Of a DNA stretch of 15,482 nucleotides, positions 1-9,373 are shown in pieces; position 1 is the stretch's first letter; each line of letters begins with the position of its first letter. This stretch comes from Phycisphaerae bacterium. Its GTDB lineage: Bacteria; Planctomycetota; Phycisphaerae; Phycisphaerales; Phycisphaeraceae. A program made the position numbers and the translations under genes. Where the stretch lies: the NCBI GenBank assembly GCA_002688155.1, contig NZCH01000113.1:1-15482 (forward strand). The letters run 5' to 3'. The notes beneath the pieces were generated by a model. That model was not told where the DNA came from. It saw only the letters and a program-made list of their open reading frames with translations, and searched no databases.

Positions 1-3000
1 GTGCAGCAGTGGGCGGCGCAGCCGCGGCGGTAAGCGGTACACACCCGGCGCAAGCGCCCGGCCGACCGCGACACCTGTCAGGTCGACGCTCATGAACCGG
101 CCGGGACGCGAACGAAGCGCGTCGGCGTTGCCCGGCCCGCCTTGCGAACTTGATTCGAGCGACTGGAACAGCATCAGCGACCCCGCGCGCTGCGAGGTCT
201 GTTGCAGTTCCTGCATCTTCTGGCCGGCCATCGCATCCGCAAGCCGATCGACCGCGTCATCGATTTGCTGCTGCGATGGAGGCTCACCGGATTGCTCGGT
301 CTGGTCGTACAGGTTGGCCAGCTCCTGCGCGACGGGGTGCATCGACTCGAGCGCCGCATCAACCTGCGAGCGCGCATGCTCCACGTCATTGCTGTTCTGG
401 GTCAGATCCTGATGGAGTCGATTCATGTGCGCGCTGAGCATTTCGCGCGGCGACTGCCGACGCGATGTCCGGGCAGCGCGTCGATGCTGACCGATCGGCC
501 GGTCAACGCCACGATTACGGTTGCCGAATCTCGGGTCAATGCGGCTGCCCAGGGGCGCGTCGGGAAGCGCAATCGGCCGATCCCAGTAATCTGCCGGACC
601 GTCTTTTTCACCATCGGGTTCATCGGACGACGACGGTTTCGCGTCAGCGGGTTTCGAGTCGTCCGGTTCAGTCTCGGGCGTATCCTGCTCGACGGGCATG
701 GCGTCAAACGTTCGTCCGGGCGGCCGCCAGGGTGCGGGAGGGGTCGGTACCGTCTGCACCGTGTCCGAAGCATTCGCCTGGTCGCGTAGCCGCTGCAGCG
801 CCAATGCCTGCGCCTGCTTAATCGCTTCGATAAGTTTTGGATCCAGCTCTTCCTGCTGCTTGCTGATTTCTTCGAGCTCATCACCCGGGGCATCCTCGGC
901 GCGCTGCTGCAACTGTTCAACCTGATGGCGCAGGTTTTCCAAACGCCGCCGCTGCGAGTCCAGCACATCGTCGAGCGTCTCCAAATGCTCAACCTGCTCA
1001 CGGGCGCGCATCTGCGCCACCAGCGTGCTCATCTTGCGCTGATATGTCTGAGGCCGTGTCTGCATCGATTGCTGGACCGCCTGCAATTGGCGCAGATGCG
1101 ACATGAGGCTCTGCATCTCCTGCTGCTGCCCGGTTGTTAACGACCGCAGCGTCAACAGTCGCTTGAGGATGTTCTGGTCCTGCGTCTGCCACTGATCGAA
1201 CTGCGTGGAAGCGTCGTACGCGCGCCGCGCTGCGGCGGCGAGTGACTCAGCCTCAATCGGCACGGAGATCGGTGACTCGAACGAACGAGTCGCCGCATCG
1301 TGCATCGTCTGCGCCATCGCGCGCAACTCTTCGCGTTTCGCGGCGATTTGATTGTTCAGATCCGTGAACTGGGCGCGCTGTGCATCCGTGAGGTTCGATT
1401 CGTATCGCTCAAACACCTTGCGCCACTGGTCGTCCGTGATGGGTGAACCGTCGGGGTTGGTCAGTTCCACAACCTGGCCCGTGTGATCGATGACCGGCAG
1501 GGCCGTCTCGGGCATGCTGGCCAACAATGCCATGGCGCTGGCGGCAATGTCGCCCTGAGCGGTCAGCAGCTCGTTGATACCTTGAAGAAGCAAGTCGATC
1601 GTCGGTCCGTCCTGGTCGCCCTGGCTGGTGCTCGCCTGTTCGGGCGACGCCAGACCCAGACGAAGTGGCTCGCTCTCGGCGGTCTGGTCCGCACGATCGC
1701 GCACACGCACGCTGTAGTACAGCGACTCACCGGGTGACAGACTTTGCGCTGCTGGGTCGATTACGTCCATCACCAGCCGGTTCGTCTGCGGGCGCGCAAA
1801 CTCGGCGATCCAGGTTGGCTCGGACAACGTGTCCGGCGACGACCCGATTCGCAGCCCCACGCGCTGTACGCCGTAATCATCGAGCGCGCGAATCACCAGC
1901 GGGACAGGTTCGCTTTCCATGATCGTGATGCTGCGGCCAGGCTTCTCGATGAATACCGTCGGAGGCAGATCATCGGTGACGATCACCGGCATCGGTTTCG
2001 TGAGCGCGTTGGTCTGCCCCAGCGCATCGCGAAACTCGATCGCGAAAAGGCACTCAACGTCAATGGGGATGTCAGCCGTCCAGACGCCGGTCGTATCCAC
2101 TTCACCGTCGGCTGCGGCGCGATCGACCGACGTGTCGTCGGTGCCCGGCTCGTCAGGCACGAACCGCATCGCAATTGTTTGTGTTTGCTCCGGTTTTGAA
2201 GTGCTGATTGTTTTCTTTTGCCGCAGGACTTTGCCCGCGCGATCGAACAGTACCCGGCCCTTGTCGATCTCGAAGCTCACGCCGTCGAACGCGACAGGCT
2301 CTTCGCCGGCGCGGCCCAGCACCTGATCGAGTGGTACCTCCAGCCTCACCCACTTGCCCGTGACCGGCAATTGGCCAACGTGCACCGCGTGAAGCTGCTC
2401 GGCGGCCGACTTCTGCTGCTCCGATTCGGGTAGTGGGTCGCCCCACACCATGCGGTATCGTTTTTGCTCTGAGTCAATCGCCACGACAACCCGCCCCGGC
2501 GGTTCGTCGGCGTCGAGCCACGCGTAAACAAAAAATGACGCGCCCGGCTGAATTTCCAGGCGGTTCAGCCGCGTCGTAAATCCGTAAGGCAGGCGGTCCC
2601 AGCCGAACGTGTGCGCGCGTGTTCCGCTGAACCCCTGGCGGCCCATTTCCATCCACCGCCAGGGCTCAGCCGATACCACCGCGTCATCGGGCAGCTTGTC
2701 ATCGAACCATACGATCTGCCGTTCGGAGATTTCTTCAGTGCTCTGCTGGGCCTTGTGGTAAATGATGATTCGGGCGGCCTCAGCGTCCGCTTCGGTCGTC
2801 ACGTCGCCTTCAACGGTCGCACGCACGCGAATCGTCGCGCCGGTGGGGCAACTGATCTGAGTCGCCTGCATGTCGATTGGCCGCGGTTCGGGCAACGCCA
2901 TGTACTGCGGCAGCAGCAATTCGCCAACCAGGTCCGTCATGATTGGACGGCGTATCATCGTGATTCGGTACACAGGCGTCCAAGTGCTGGTGGCAAGGAT

Positions 3001-3795
3001 CCGGTAGTCATAACCGACGTCAACGCTTTCGTCTTCGAAAAAGAATACGCCGTGTTCGTCGACTTCCATGGGAAACCGCTCCCACGTCTCGCCCCGCGTG
3101 TGGAGTTCGATTTCCAGCTGATCGGCCCGTCCTGTCGTGAGGCGCGCCTCGATCCGCAACGGCTCGCCCTGGAGCAGGTGCGCGTCGCCGGGGACTGCCG
3201 TGATCGTGACCCAGGACGCGGGCGCGATCGATGCGGTCGGCATGCAGACACGCGCCATCGCCGTTGGGAGCCGGCGGTGGAACACAACCAGCAACGTGGC
3301 CGCGACCAGAATCACCGCACTGGCGACGATGACACTTCGTCGTTGAAGACGCGGGTCCGCCACGTGCCTGATCTTGTATGCTCGCATGTGCTCACGCGTC
3401 TGATTGAGCAGTCGCTCGACGAACTGGGGCGAATATCGGCTCGTGCCGTTGCGCCGGCGCAAATCCAACACCGTGATCAGACGGTTGTTCATGTCCGGCA
3501 ACGTATTCTCGATCCGGTGGGCAATGACCGTTGTCGGCAGCGGCCTGAACAACGGCCAGACCACACCCGCGAAAAAGCTCGTTAACGCGCCGGCCCAAAG
3601 CGCCGACCACATCACCACGCGCATCGGCACATCCAGCGGCATGAACATGTCAATCGTCGATGCAATCGTCAGCCAGCCGACGGTCGTGAACAATAGCGTG
3701 CAGAAACCCGTGATCAGTCCATGCTGCCGCAGTCTGCGAGCGGTTTCGCTGACCAGGCGCTCCATGTCGTCGCCGAGTTGGGACGCGGTATTCAC
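1..3795 (-). CDS. Giant membrane-anchored coiled-coil protein, DUF4175-like (C-terminus beyond window)
   Basis: One frame stays open from GTG at 3795 to base 1, at least 1265 codons with no stop, so the C-terminus lies outside the window. The start is the only GTG/ATG between an in-frame upstream TGA and the body of the frame, and has AAAGGA six bases upstream. The N-terminus has three hydrophobic segments (about residues 27-49, 59-82 and 152-172), then extracytoplasmic-looking beta-rich domains (about 185-330), a separate beta domain (about 390-520), and an Ig-like stretch with a DDYGVQRVGLRIG motif (about 605-715). Glutamine-rich amphipathic helices follow (about 735-1005), then a Pro/Asp/Lys linker (1010-1110) and a second helical segment (1115-1200). 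The layout recalls DUF4175-type proteins but is longer. It is the last gene of the MoxR cluster, 61 bases after the BatA-like gene. A role as scaffold or partner of the VWA proteins is inference. The reading frame is certain; the family name is tentative. Confidence 0.85.
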   Translation of the reverse strand, partial: MNTASQLGDDMERLVSETARRLRQHGLITGFCTLLFTTVGWLTIASTIDMFMPLDVPMRVVMWSALWAGALTSFFAGVVWPLFRPLPTTVIAHRIENTLPDMNNRLITVLDLRRRNGTSRYSPQFVERLLNQTREHMRAYKIRHVADPRLQRRSVIVASAVILVAATLLVVFHRRLPTAMARVCMPTASIAPASWVTITAVPGDAHLLQGEPLRIEARLTTGRADQLEIELHTRGETWERFPMEVDEHGVFFFEDESVDVGYDYRILATSTWTPVYRITMIRRPIMTDLVGELLLPQYMALPEPRPIDMQATQISCPTGATIRVRATVEGDVTTEADAEAARIIIYHKAQQSTEEISERQIVWFDDKLPDDAVVSAEPWRWMEMGRQGFSGTRAHTFGWDRLPYGFTTRLNRLEIQPGASFFVYAWLDADEPPGRVVVAIDSEQKRYRMVWGDPLPESEQQKSAAEQLHAVHVGQLPVTGKWVRLEVPLDQVLGRAGEEPVAFDGVSFEIDKGRVLFDRAGKVLRQKKTISTSKPEQTQTIAMRFVPDEPGTDDTSVDRAAADGEVDTTGVWTADIPIDVECLFAIEFRDALGQTNALTKPMPVIVTDDLPPTVFIEKPGRSITIMESEPVPLVIRALDDYGVQRVGLRIGSSPDTLSEPTWIAEFARPQTNRLVMDVIDPAAQSLSPGESLYYSVRVRDRADQTAESEPLRLGLASPEQASTSQGDQDGPTIDLLLQGINELLTAQGDIAASAMALLASMPETALPVIDHTGQVVELTNPDGSPITDDQWRKVFERYESNLTDAQRAQFTDLNNQIAAKREELRAMAQTMHDAATRSFESPISVPIEAESLAAAARRAYDASTQFDQWQTQDQNILKRLLTLRSLTTGQQQEMQSLMSHLRQLQAVQQSMQTRPQTYQRKMSTLVAQMRAREQVEHLETLDDVLDSQRRRLENLRHQVEQLQQRAEDAPGDELEEISKQQEELDPKLIEAIKQAQALALQRLRDQANASDTVQTVPTPPAPWRPPGRTFDAMPVEQDTPETEPDDSKPADAKPSSSDEPDGEKDGPADYWDRPIALPDAPLGSRIDPRFGNRNRGVDRPIGQHRRAARTSRRQSPREMLSAHMNRLHQDLTQNSNDVEHARSQVDAALESMHPVAQELANLYDQTEQSGEPPSQQQIDDAVDRLADAMAGQKMQELQQTSQRAGSLMLFQSLESSSQGGPGNADALRSRPGRFMSVDLTGVAVGRALAPGVYRLPPRLRRPLLH

Positions 3796-3801
3796 AGGAG
3801 G

Positions 3802-3807
3802 TCCTTT
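3802..3807 (-). promoter_or_regulatory. Ribosome binding site that fixes the GTG start at 3795
   Basis: On the minus strand AAAGGA lies six bases before GTG. There is no other ATG or GTG in this frame after the upstream in-frame TGA, so this site decides the start of the giant protein. Confidence 0.6.
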
Positions 3808-3856
3808 GTGTGCCAGGTGCGTGTGTCGATCATCTCGATTTTGTCACTTTCGTATG

Positions 3857-6223
3857 TCAGTTTCTGAGCGTGACGGATTGAGTCAGTGCGCTGGTCATTC
3901 GCCCAGCAGCGCGACGAAGTCTGTCGGGGAAGCCGGCGCTTGTGGTGCCCGCGTCCGGCTCACCGGCGGCTGCAGGTCCCGGGCGCAGCGTCGCCAGAAA
4001 AAATTCGATGCCGATTACGATGAACATGACCCAGATCAGCGTGCGCCACACCTCGCGCCGGCGCGTGAGCTGGTGCACCAGCAGCGGGTCGTCGGGGGTC
4101 CCTGTGACGTGAAACACGCTCGCGGGTGCCAGCAGTGAATCGACGTGTGTCGCGTCAATCGGCGCGAAGTCCTCGGTCGAAACGTCCAGGTTCACGGCGA
4201 ATCCTCTGGCGATGTGCTCAGGCGCGCCTTGCGTGCGCGGCAGCACGGTGAACTCGTAGTAGCCCTTGGAAGACGTCTGCAACATCGCTCCAACCATGCT
4301 GTCGGGAGCCCGGCGCATCGCAATGGTGTGAGGCCGATCGTCCGCGTCCGTTACCTCCACGTGCGCGACAGACCAACGTGGGTCAAGTTTGATCCGCGCC
4401 GGCTTCTGCGGGCTCACCGAAGCGGGCGTCGTCACCGTCGACGGGCCGCGCAAACTCATTACCGACTGCAACAGCCACGGCACGAACTCAGGCTTGACCG
4501 GCAGGTTCGACCAGTCGGGCGTGGGCGGAAAGCCCGCGACCAACATGCGGCCTCTACCAATCCGCCCCTCAACAAGCACCGGCGTGCGATCCGACAACCG
4601 CATCAATGCGCGCCATGGTTGATTCGCCGCCGGACCCGCATCGCCGACACCGAAACGATGCAGCGTGTTCGACGATGACCGGTCCGGCAGGCGCAGCGGG
4701 AAATACCGGTACAACTTCGTCGTGCCAAAAAACTGGTGTTTGGCGTCGGCGAAGACTTTGAACACATCGTGCGACATGTCGACCCACGTGACGGGCATGA
4801 ACGCGGCTTCGTCATCGAGTTGTCCAACGGGCGGCTGCAGCAGTCCGGCCGACAGCCGGTCGTCCGTGGCAGAAAACCCGTTGGGCCAAAGAAACGCGCG
4901 ATAGTCGTCCGGATTCACATGAGCGCCCGGCAGCACCAGCAGCCCACCTCCGGCCGTCACGAAGTCGCGCACGATCTTGCCCCGTGTCGCGTCGAGCGTG
5001 GCGTCCGCGAGGATCATGACATCGATATTCGACAGCGCGTCTGGACTGAGCGCGTCCGGCGTTACATGTTCGACCGTCAGCGCCGCGGCGACCCGACTCA
5101 GCAACTTGGTGCGTGCCGTCCGGATACCGATCGGCGAGCGCAGCGCCGCACGCAGGTAAAGATTCGGCCGGTCTGCGGGCAACTCACCGTCGGGCGGCGC
5201 CACCACCACCACGCGCACGCTGTGCTGCACATTCAGACAAAACAAATACACGTCGTCATCCGGAAAGGCGTCGGACCGCAGTTCGAACCGCCCGCGAATC
5301 ACACCTGCGCGGCTGGGTGTCAGGTGCACCGCCCGTGTCACACGCCGGCCCGGCGGGACGGACACCTCCATTTGTGCAACCTGGTAGTTGTCATCGAGCG
5401 TGACCGACAGCACGGTGTCAACGGTTTGTTCGCCGCTGGTATTTTGCACGGTTGCGGTCAACTCGACGGGCAGTCCGACGACCGGCCGGTCCAAACGCGG
5501 CGGATCGCCGACTACACTCAAATTGCTCACCTGCCGATCTGATCCAACATTCAACACCACCACACGCGCGCCCTGATCAAGGACCAGTGCATCGGTTTGC
5601 TCGTCCAGACCACGCCATGCCCCGGCGTGACCGCCGGTCAACACGTACGCCAACCGGGGTCCATGCGACTTACCACCAAACGCCGCCTTCAGACACGCTC
5701 CCACGTCGCCTGAGACCGATGCGGTCTCGATCTGATCGATCTGTTCGGCGATGCGCGTCGTATTGGCGGCGAACCCGCGGTGCCGCACAAGCGGCGTGGC
5801 ACCGGCCTCGATCAGGGTGACGTGGTCCTCTTTGCCGAGCATGGGCATCAGATGCCGCGCCGCGGCGCGGGCGCGTTCCAGCCGCGTCGTCGTGCCGTTG
5901 CGCATCGCCATCGTCGGGCTCGCGTCCACGATGATCGCCACGTCACGGCCCGTCCCCGCGCCAAACAACCACCCGAAACGCTGCAATTGAGGCCGAGCCA
6001 TCGCCAGAATGATCAAGAGCACAAACGCTGTTCGCAACAACAACAGCAGATACTCGATCAACTTCAACCGGCGCCGCTGCTGCACATAACTGTCCATCAG
6101 AAATCGGAACGTCGACAACTCCACCGTGCGCAGCCGATGCAGCGTGATCAGGTGCAGAATCACCGGCACCGCGATCAGCGGAAGAAACCAAAGCAGCGTC
6201 GGGTTGATGAAGTTGGACAGCAC
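3857..6223 (-). CDS. BatA-like membrane protein: VWA domain plus amidotransferase-like region
   Basis: This 788-residue protein begins with the BatA N-terminal pattern: a hydrophobic segment (about 8-27) with PVILHLITLHR, a basic stretch, then a second membrane segment (about 56-75) ending in ARPQL. A VWA domain follows (about 94-230); its first metal motif is DASPTM (residues 100-105). A CARDB/Ig-like stretch (about 245-335) leads to a region resembling class I glutamine-amidotransferase-like domains (about 399-590, with DFVTAGGGLLVLPG), and a last membrane helix lies at about 725-745. The topology suggests a large extracytoplasmic or membrane-associated module. The expected Asp of the SD motif after the VWA strand is replaced (LTGGHAGAW), so metal binding may be weakened. 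The start is GTG with an in-frame TAA four codons upstream and no strong Shine-Dalgarno. It lies 58 bases after the DUF58 gene. Family resemblance is strong; the function is not known. Confidence 0.88.
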   Translation of the reverse strand: MLSNFINPTLLWFLPLIAVPVILHLITLHRLRTVELSTFRFLMDSYVQQRRRLKLIEYLLLLLRTAFVLLIILAMARPQLQRFGWLFGAGTGRDVAIIVDASPTMAMRNGTTTRLERARAAARHLMPMLGKEDHVTLIEAGATPLVRHRGFAANTTRIAEQIDQIETASVSGDVGACLKAAFGGKSHGPRLAYVLTGGHAGAWRGLDEQTDALVLDQGARVVVLNVGSDRQVSNLSVVGDPPRLDRPVVGLPVELTATVQNTSGEQTVDTVLSVTLDDNYQVAQMEVSVPPGRRVTRAVHLTPSRAGVIRGRFELRSDAFPDDDVYLFCLNVQHSVRVVVVAPPDGELPADRPNLYLRAALRSPIGIRTARTKLLSRVAAALTVEHVTPDALSPDALSNIDVMILADATLDATRGKIVRDFVTAGGGLLVLPGAHVNPDDYRAFLWPNGFSATDDRLSAGLLQPPVGQLDDEAAFMPVTWVDMSHDVFKVFADAKHQFFGTTKLYRYFPLRLPDRSSSNTLHRFGVGDAGPAANQPWRALMRLSDRTPVLVEGRIGRGRMLVAGFPPTPDWSNLPVKPEFVPWLLQSVMSLRGPSTVTTPASVSPQKPARIKLDPRWSVAHVEVTDADDRPHTIAMRRAPDSMVGAMLQTSSKGYYEFTVLPRTQGAPEHIARGFAVNLDVSTEDFAPIDATHVDSLLAPASVFHVTGTPDDPLLVHQLTRRREVWRTLIWVMFIVIGIEFFLATLRPGPAAAGEPDAGTTSAGFPDRLRRAAGRMTSALTQSVTLRN

Positions 6224-6281
6224 CTGTGTTGATTATTCGATTTCCGATTGCCGCAATAACGGTCGCAACGTCGCACCTTGC

Positions 6282-7196
6282 TTAACATTTCATCCGCGCC
6301 CTTCGGTCCAGGTACGCCAGAAGCAACTGATCATACGGCGTCTTCGTTGTCGCCAACTGGTAGCTCACGTTGCGTTCCATGCACGCCGCGCGGGCGTCTT
6401 GCAGGTGTTTCTTCAGGCGCTCAAGGTACTGCCGCTTCACAGACGCCGGGTTGGTGACCACCATGCCGTGGCCTTCGAGGTCCTTGAAACGCGTGAGCCG
6501 TTCGTACGGGAACTCCAGTTCGTCCGGGTCCATCACGTGCATGACAATCATGTCGTGCCGCTGGTGTTTAAAGTGCGCCAGCACGTCGGTAAAATCGTCG
6601 GGATCACCGAGCAAATCACTGATAAGAATGACAATGCCGCCGCGCGGCAACCGGGCCGCGACCTCGTGCAGCGTTGGCCCGATGCGCGTGTCCCCGCCTG
6701 GCTCGGTCTTCTCGAGCACCTGGAGTATGTGCCGAAAGTGACTCGCCTTGGCTCGCGGAGGCAAATACGACCGCAGCACGTTGTCAAACAGCACCAGCCC
6801 CACCGCGTCGTTTTGCCGAAGCATCAGGTACGCCAGCGTCGCCGATAGAAAGAACGCGTACTCAAGCTTGTTCGCCACGGTGCGGATCCCGGCGTCGCGC
6901 TTTACGCCGAATGACATCGAGTTCGACACGTCCGTCACGATCGTGCAGCGGACGTTCGTCTGCTCTTCGAACAGCTTGACGTAGTACTTGTCCGTCTTGG
7001 CGAGCAGTTTCCAGTCGATTACACGGATCTCATCGCCATCACTGTACGGCCGGTGATCGGCGTATTCGACGCTCGATCCGTGGTACGGGCTCGGATGCAA
7101 CCCCGACAGGAAGCCTTCGACCGACTGCCGCGCGACCAGTTCCATGCGCGACACGAGCGAGAGCGTTTCAGGATCTGCAAAGCGAAGTTCCGACAT
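6282..7196 (-). CDS. DUF58 domain protein with VWA-type metal site
   Basis: This 304-residue soluble protein has no membrane segment. Residues about 33-80 carry the DUF58 signature (HPSPYHGSSVEYADHRPYSDGD, then RVIDWKLLAKTD and a K-x-FEEQTN end). A VWA-like fold follows with an intact first MIDAS motif DVSNS (Asp89, Ser91, Ser93), a candidate Thr170 in GGDTRIG, and Asp194 in LISDLLGD. DUF58 proteins sit beside MoxR ATPases in many bacteria and are thought to work with them in assembling or activating protein complexes. The ATG start gives full length for the short, soluble kind of DUF58 protein; no good Shine-Dalgarno is visible. It follows moxR by 111 bases and precedes the BatA-like gene by 58. 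Confidence 0.93.
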   Translation of the reverse strand: MSELRFADPETLSLVSRMELVARQSVEGFLSGLHPSPYHGSSVEYADHRPYSDGDEIRVIDWKLLAKTDKYYVKLFEEQTNVRCTIVTDVSNSMSFGVKRDAGIRTVANKLEYAFFLSATLAYLMLRQNDAVGLVLFDNVLRSYLPPRAKASHFRHILQVLEKTEPGGDTRIGPTLHEVAARLPRGGIVILISDLLGDPDDFTDVLAHFKHQRHDMIVMHVMDPDELEFPYERLTRFKDLEGHGMVVTNPASVKRQYLERLKKHLQDARAACMERNVSYQLATTKTPYDQLLLAYLDRRARMKC

Positions 7197-7307
7197 GGCT
7201 GGTCAACCGTTCATGGCTCGTCGCCAATCGTTGTCGATGAGCGGTTCATCGTTCCCACTGACCTGCTGAACGGGAAACCGTCAACGATCCACAATGAGCC
7301 AACCGCT

Positions 7308-8357
<1,050 letters not shown>

Positions 8358-8366
8358 CAGTCACTG

Positions 8367-8370
8367 CTCC
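8367..8370 (-). promoter_or_regulatory. Probable ribosome binding site of moxR
   Basis: GGAG on the minus strand lies nine bases before the ATG at 8357. The spacing is on the long side of usual but the match is the best nearby. Confidence 0.4.
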
Positions 8371-8523
8371 ATCGCTGACGCAGGCAACATCATTCACGTT
8401 ACGACGCTTGCGACCAGCGCCGGGTCGCGCGGCTCTTATTGTAGATCGGGCCAGCCACCAATGTGGGCTACTCCAGGGCCTAACACCAAATCAAGCATTC
8501 CGGATCAGCCACAGCCATGTAGA

Positions 8524-8552
8524 TGTAACCAGATTATATAAAACAGGTTACA
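8524..8552 (-). promoter_or_regulatory. Inverted repeat over a TATAAT box: candidate promoter/operator of the moxR cluster
   Basis: TGTAACC (8524-8530) and GGTTACA (8546-8552) form a perfect 7+7 bp inverted repeat around a 15-base AT-rich centre. On the minus strand the centre holds a perfect -10 hexamer, TATAAT (8533-8538). A -35 match at 16-18 bases is poor. TTGACT (8564-8569) lies 25 bases away, too far for a standard sigma-70 promoter. It sits about 170 bases upstream of moxR, in the gap after the isomerase gene. A dimeric regulator bound here would cover the -10 box, which is inference. It lacks a T-run, so a terminator is less likely. Confidence 0.5.
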
Positions 8553-8565
8553 GCGTAAGCCACAG

Positions 8566-9330
8566 TCAAGGCATCACCCCCAGACTGCGGAGAAACGCCG
8601 CCGAATCCGCGACATGCGCCAGCTGCTCGCTCTGCGTGCGTTCCAATCCCTTGGCACCCTCGAGTTCCATCGTGCACGGTCCGGTAAAACCTGCATCGTC
8701 CAACAGGGCAAACACGCTGGTGAAATCCACCACGCCCTGGCCCAGCGTTGGAAAGTTCCATTCGTGTAACCCGCCGGTCGTGTCCTTTAAGTGCAACGAG
8801 CCCACGTAGTCGATCACCTTTGCCAGCTCACCCGACGCGGTGACATTTTCGTTGTAGTAATAAATGTTTGCGGTATCGAAATTGATCCGAATGTTCGGAT
8901 GATCGACCTCACGCATCGTCTGCAGCGCGACAGCCGCACTGGTGATCAGGTCCGGGTGCGTTTCCATCACGACCGTGACTTCATGCTCGCCGGCAGCTGC
9001 ACCGATATCTCGCAGCCGCTGCCAGACGGCATCTCGCGGGACTTCACCGGCTTGCACACTGACGAACATGTAGTGGGTTCCGAACTGCGTACACATGTCA
9101 AACTGCGGGCGCATCGACTCGACGACCTGCTCGGACGCGATGTCCACAATGCCATGCATTGACGACACCGCCAGGCCGTGGTCCGCCAGCCGCGAGTGCA
9201 TGTCTGCGATCTCGTTCGCCGCGGGCACATCAATCTCCACATTTTGAATTCCGATCGTCGGCAGATGCGACCACGCGCGATCGACGTACTTGCCGTAACT
9301 TCCAAGTTGACAGGCAATCAGGTGGGGCAT
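8566..9330 (-). CDS. Sugar phosphate isomerase/epimerase-like TIM barrel protein
   Basis: This 254-residue protein matches the xylose-isomerase-like TIM barrel family (AP_endonuc_2). The metal-ligand series expected of the family is visible in order: Glu123 (VVMETH), Asp152 (INFDTAN), His180 (SLHLKD) and a Glu in TMELEG (222 or 224). A catalytic Glu or His in the SSMHG area (about 56-60) is also in the usual place. Such enzymes interconvert sugars, inositols or hydroxypyruvate, and the exact substrate cannot be told. I chose ATG 9330 because AAGGA lies eight bases upstream and homologues begin near this point; an in-frame GTG at 9369 would add 13 residues without a family match. It starts 43 bases after the der stop, so probably shares its transcript. 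Confidence 0.9.
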   Translation of the reverse strand: MPHLIACQLGSYGKYVDRAWSHLPTIGIQNVEIDVPAANEIADMHSRLADHGLAVSSMHGIVDIASEQVVESMRPQFDMCTQFGTHYMFVSVQAGEVPRDAVWQRLRDIGAAAGEHEVTVVMETHPDLITSAAVALQTMREVDHPNIRINFDTANIYYYNENVTASGELAKVIDYVGSLHLKDTTGGLHEWNFPTLGQGVVDFTSVFALLDDAGFTGPCTMELEGAKGLERTQSEQLAHVADSAAFLRSLGVMP

Positions 9331-9338
9331 GTCATCGG

Positions 9339-9343
9339 TCCTT
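9339..9343 (-). promoter_or_regulatory. Ribosome binding site deciding the isomerase start at 9330
   Basis: AAGGA on the minus strand lies eight bases before the ATG at 9330, favouring this start over the in-frame GTG at 9369 and the ATG at 9354. Confidence 0.55.
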
Positions 9344-9373
9344 GGATCGTTCATTTCGGTTGGTGGCACGTTC

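Noticed and set aside
2611..4138. Plus-strand frames of 324 and 244 codons opposite the giant protein and the BatA-like gene
   Set aside because: Low-complexity Arg-rich translations with no motif, fully explained by the minus-strand genes.
7197..7307. Possible small inverted and direct repeats (AACCGC/GCGGTT, AACCGT) in the moxR-DUF58 gap
   Set aside because: Arms of six bases with long loops are expected by chance at this length.
8564..8569. TTGACT as the -35 box for the TATAAT at 8533-8538
   Set aside because: The spacing is 25 bases, too long for a sigma-70 promoter, and the hexamer includes the isomerase stop codon.
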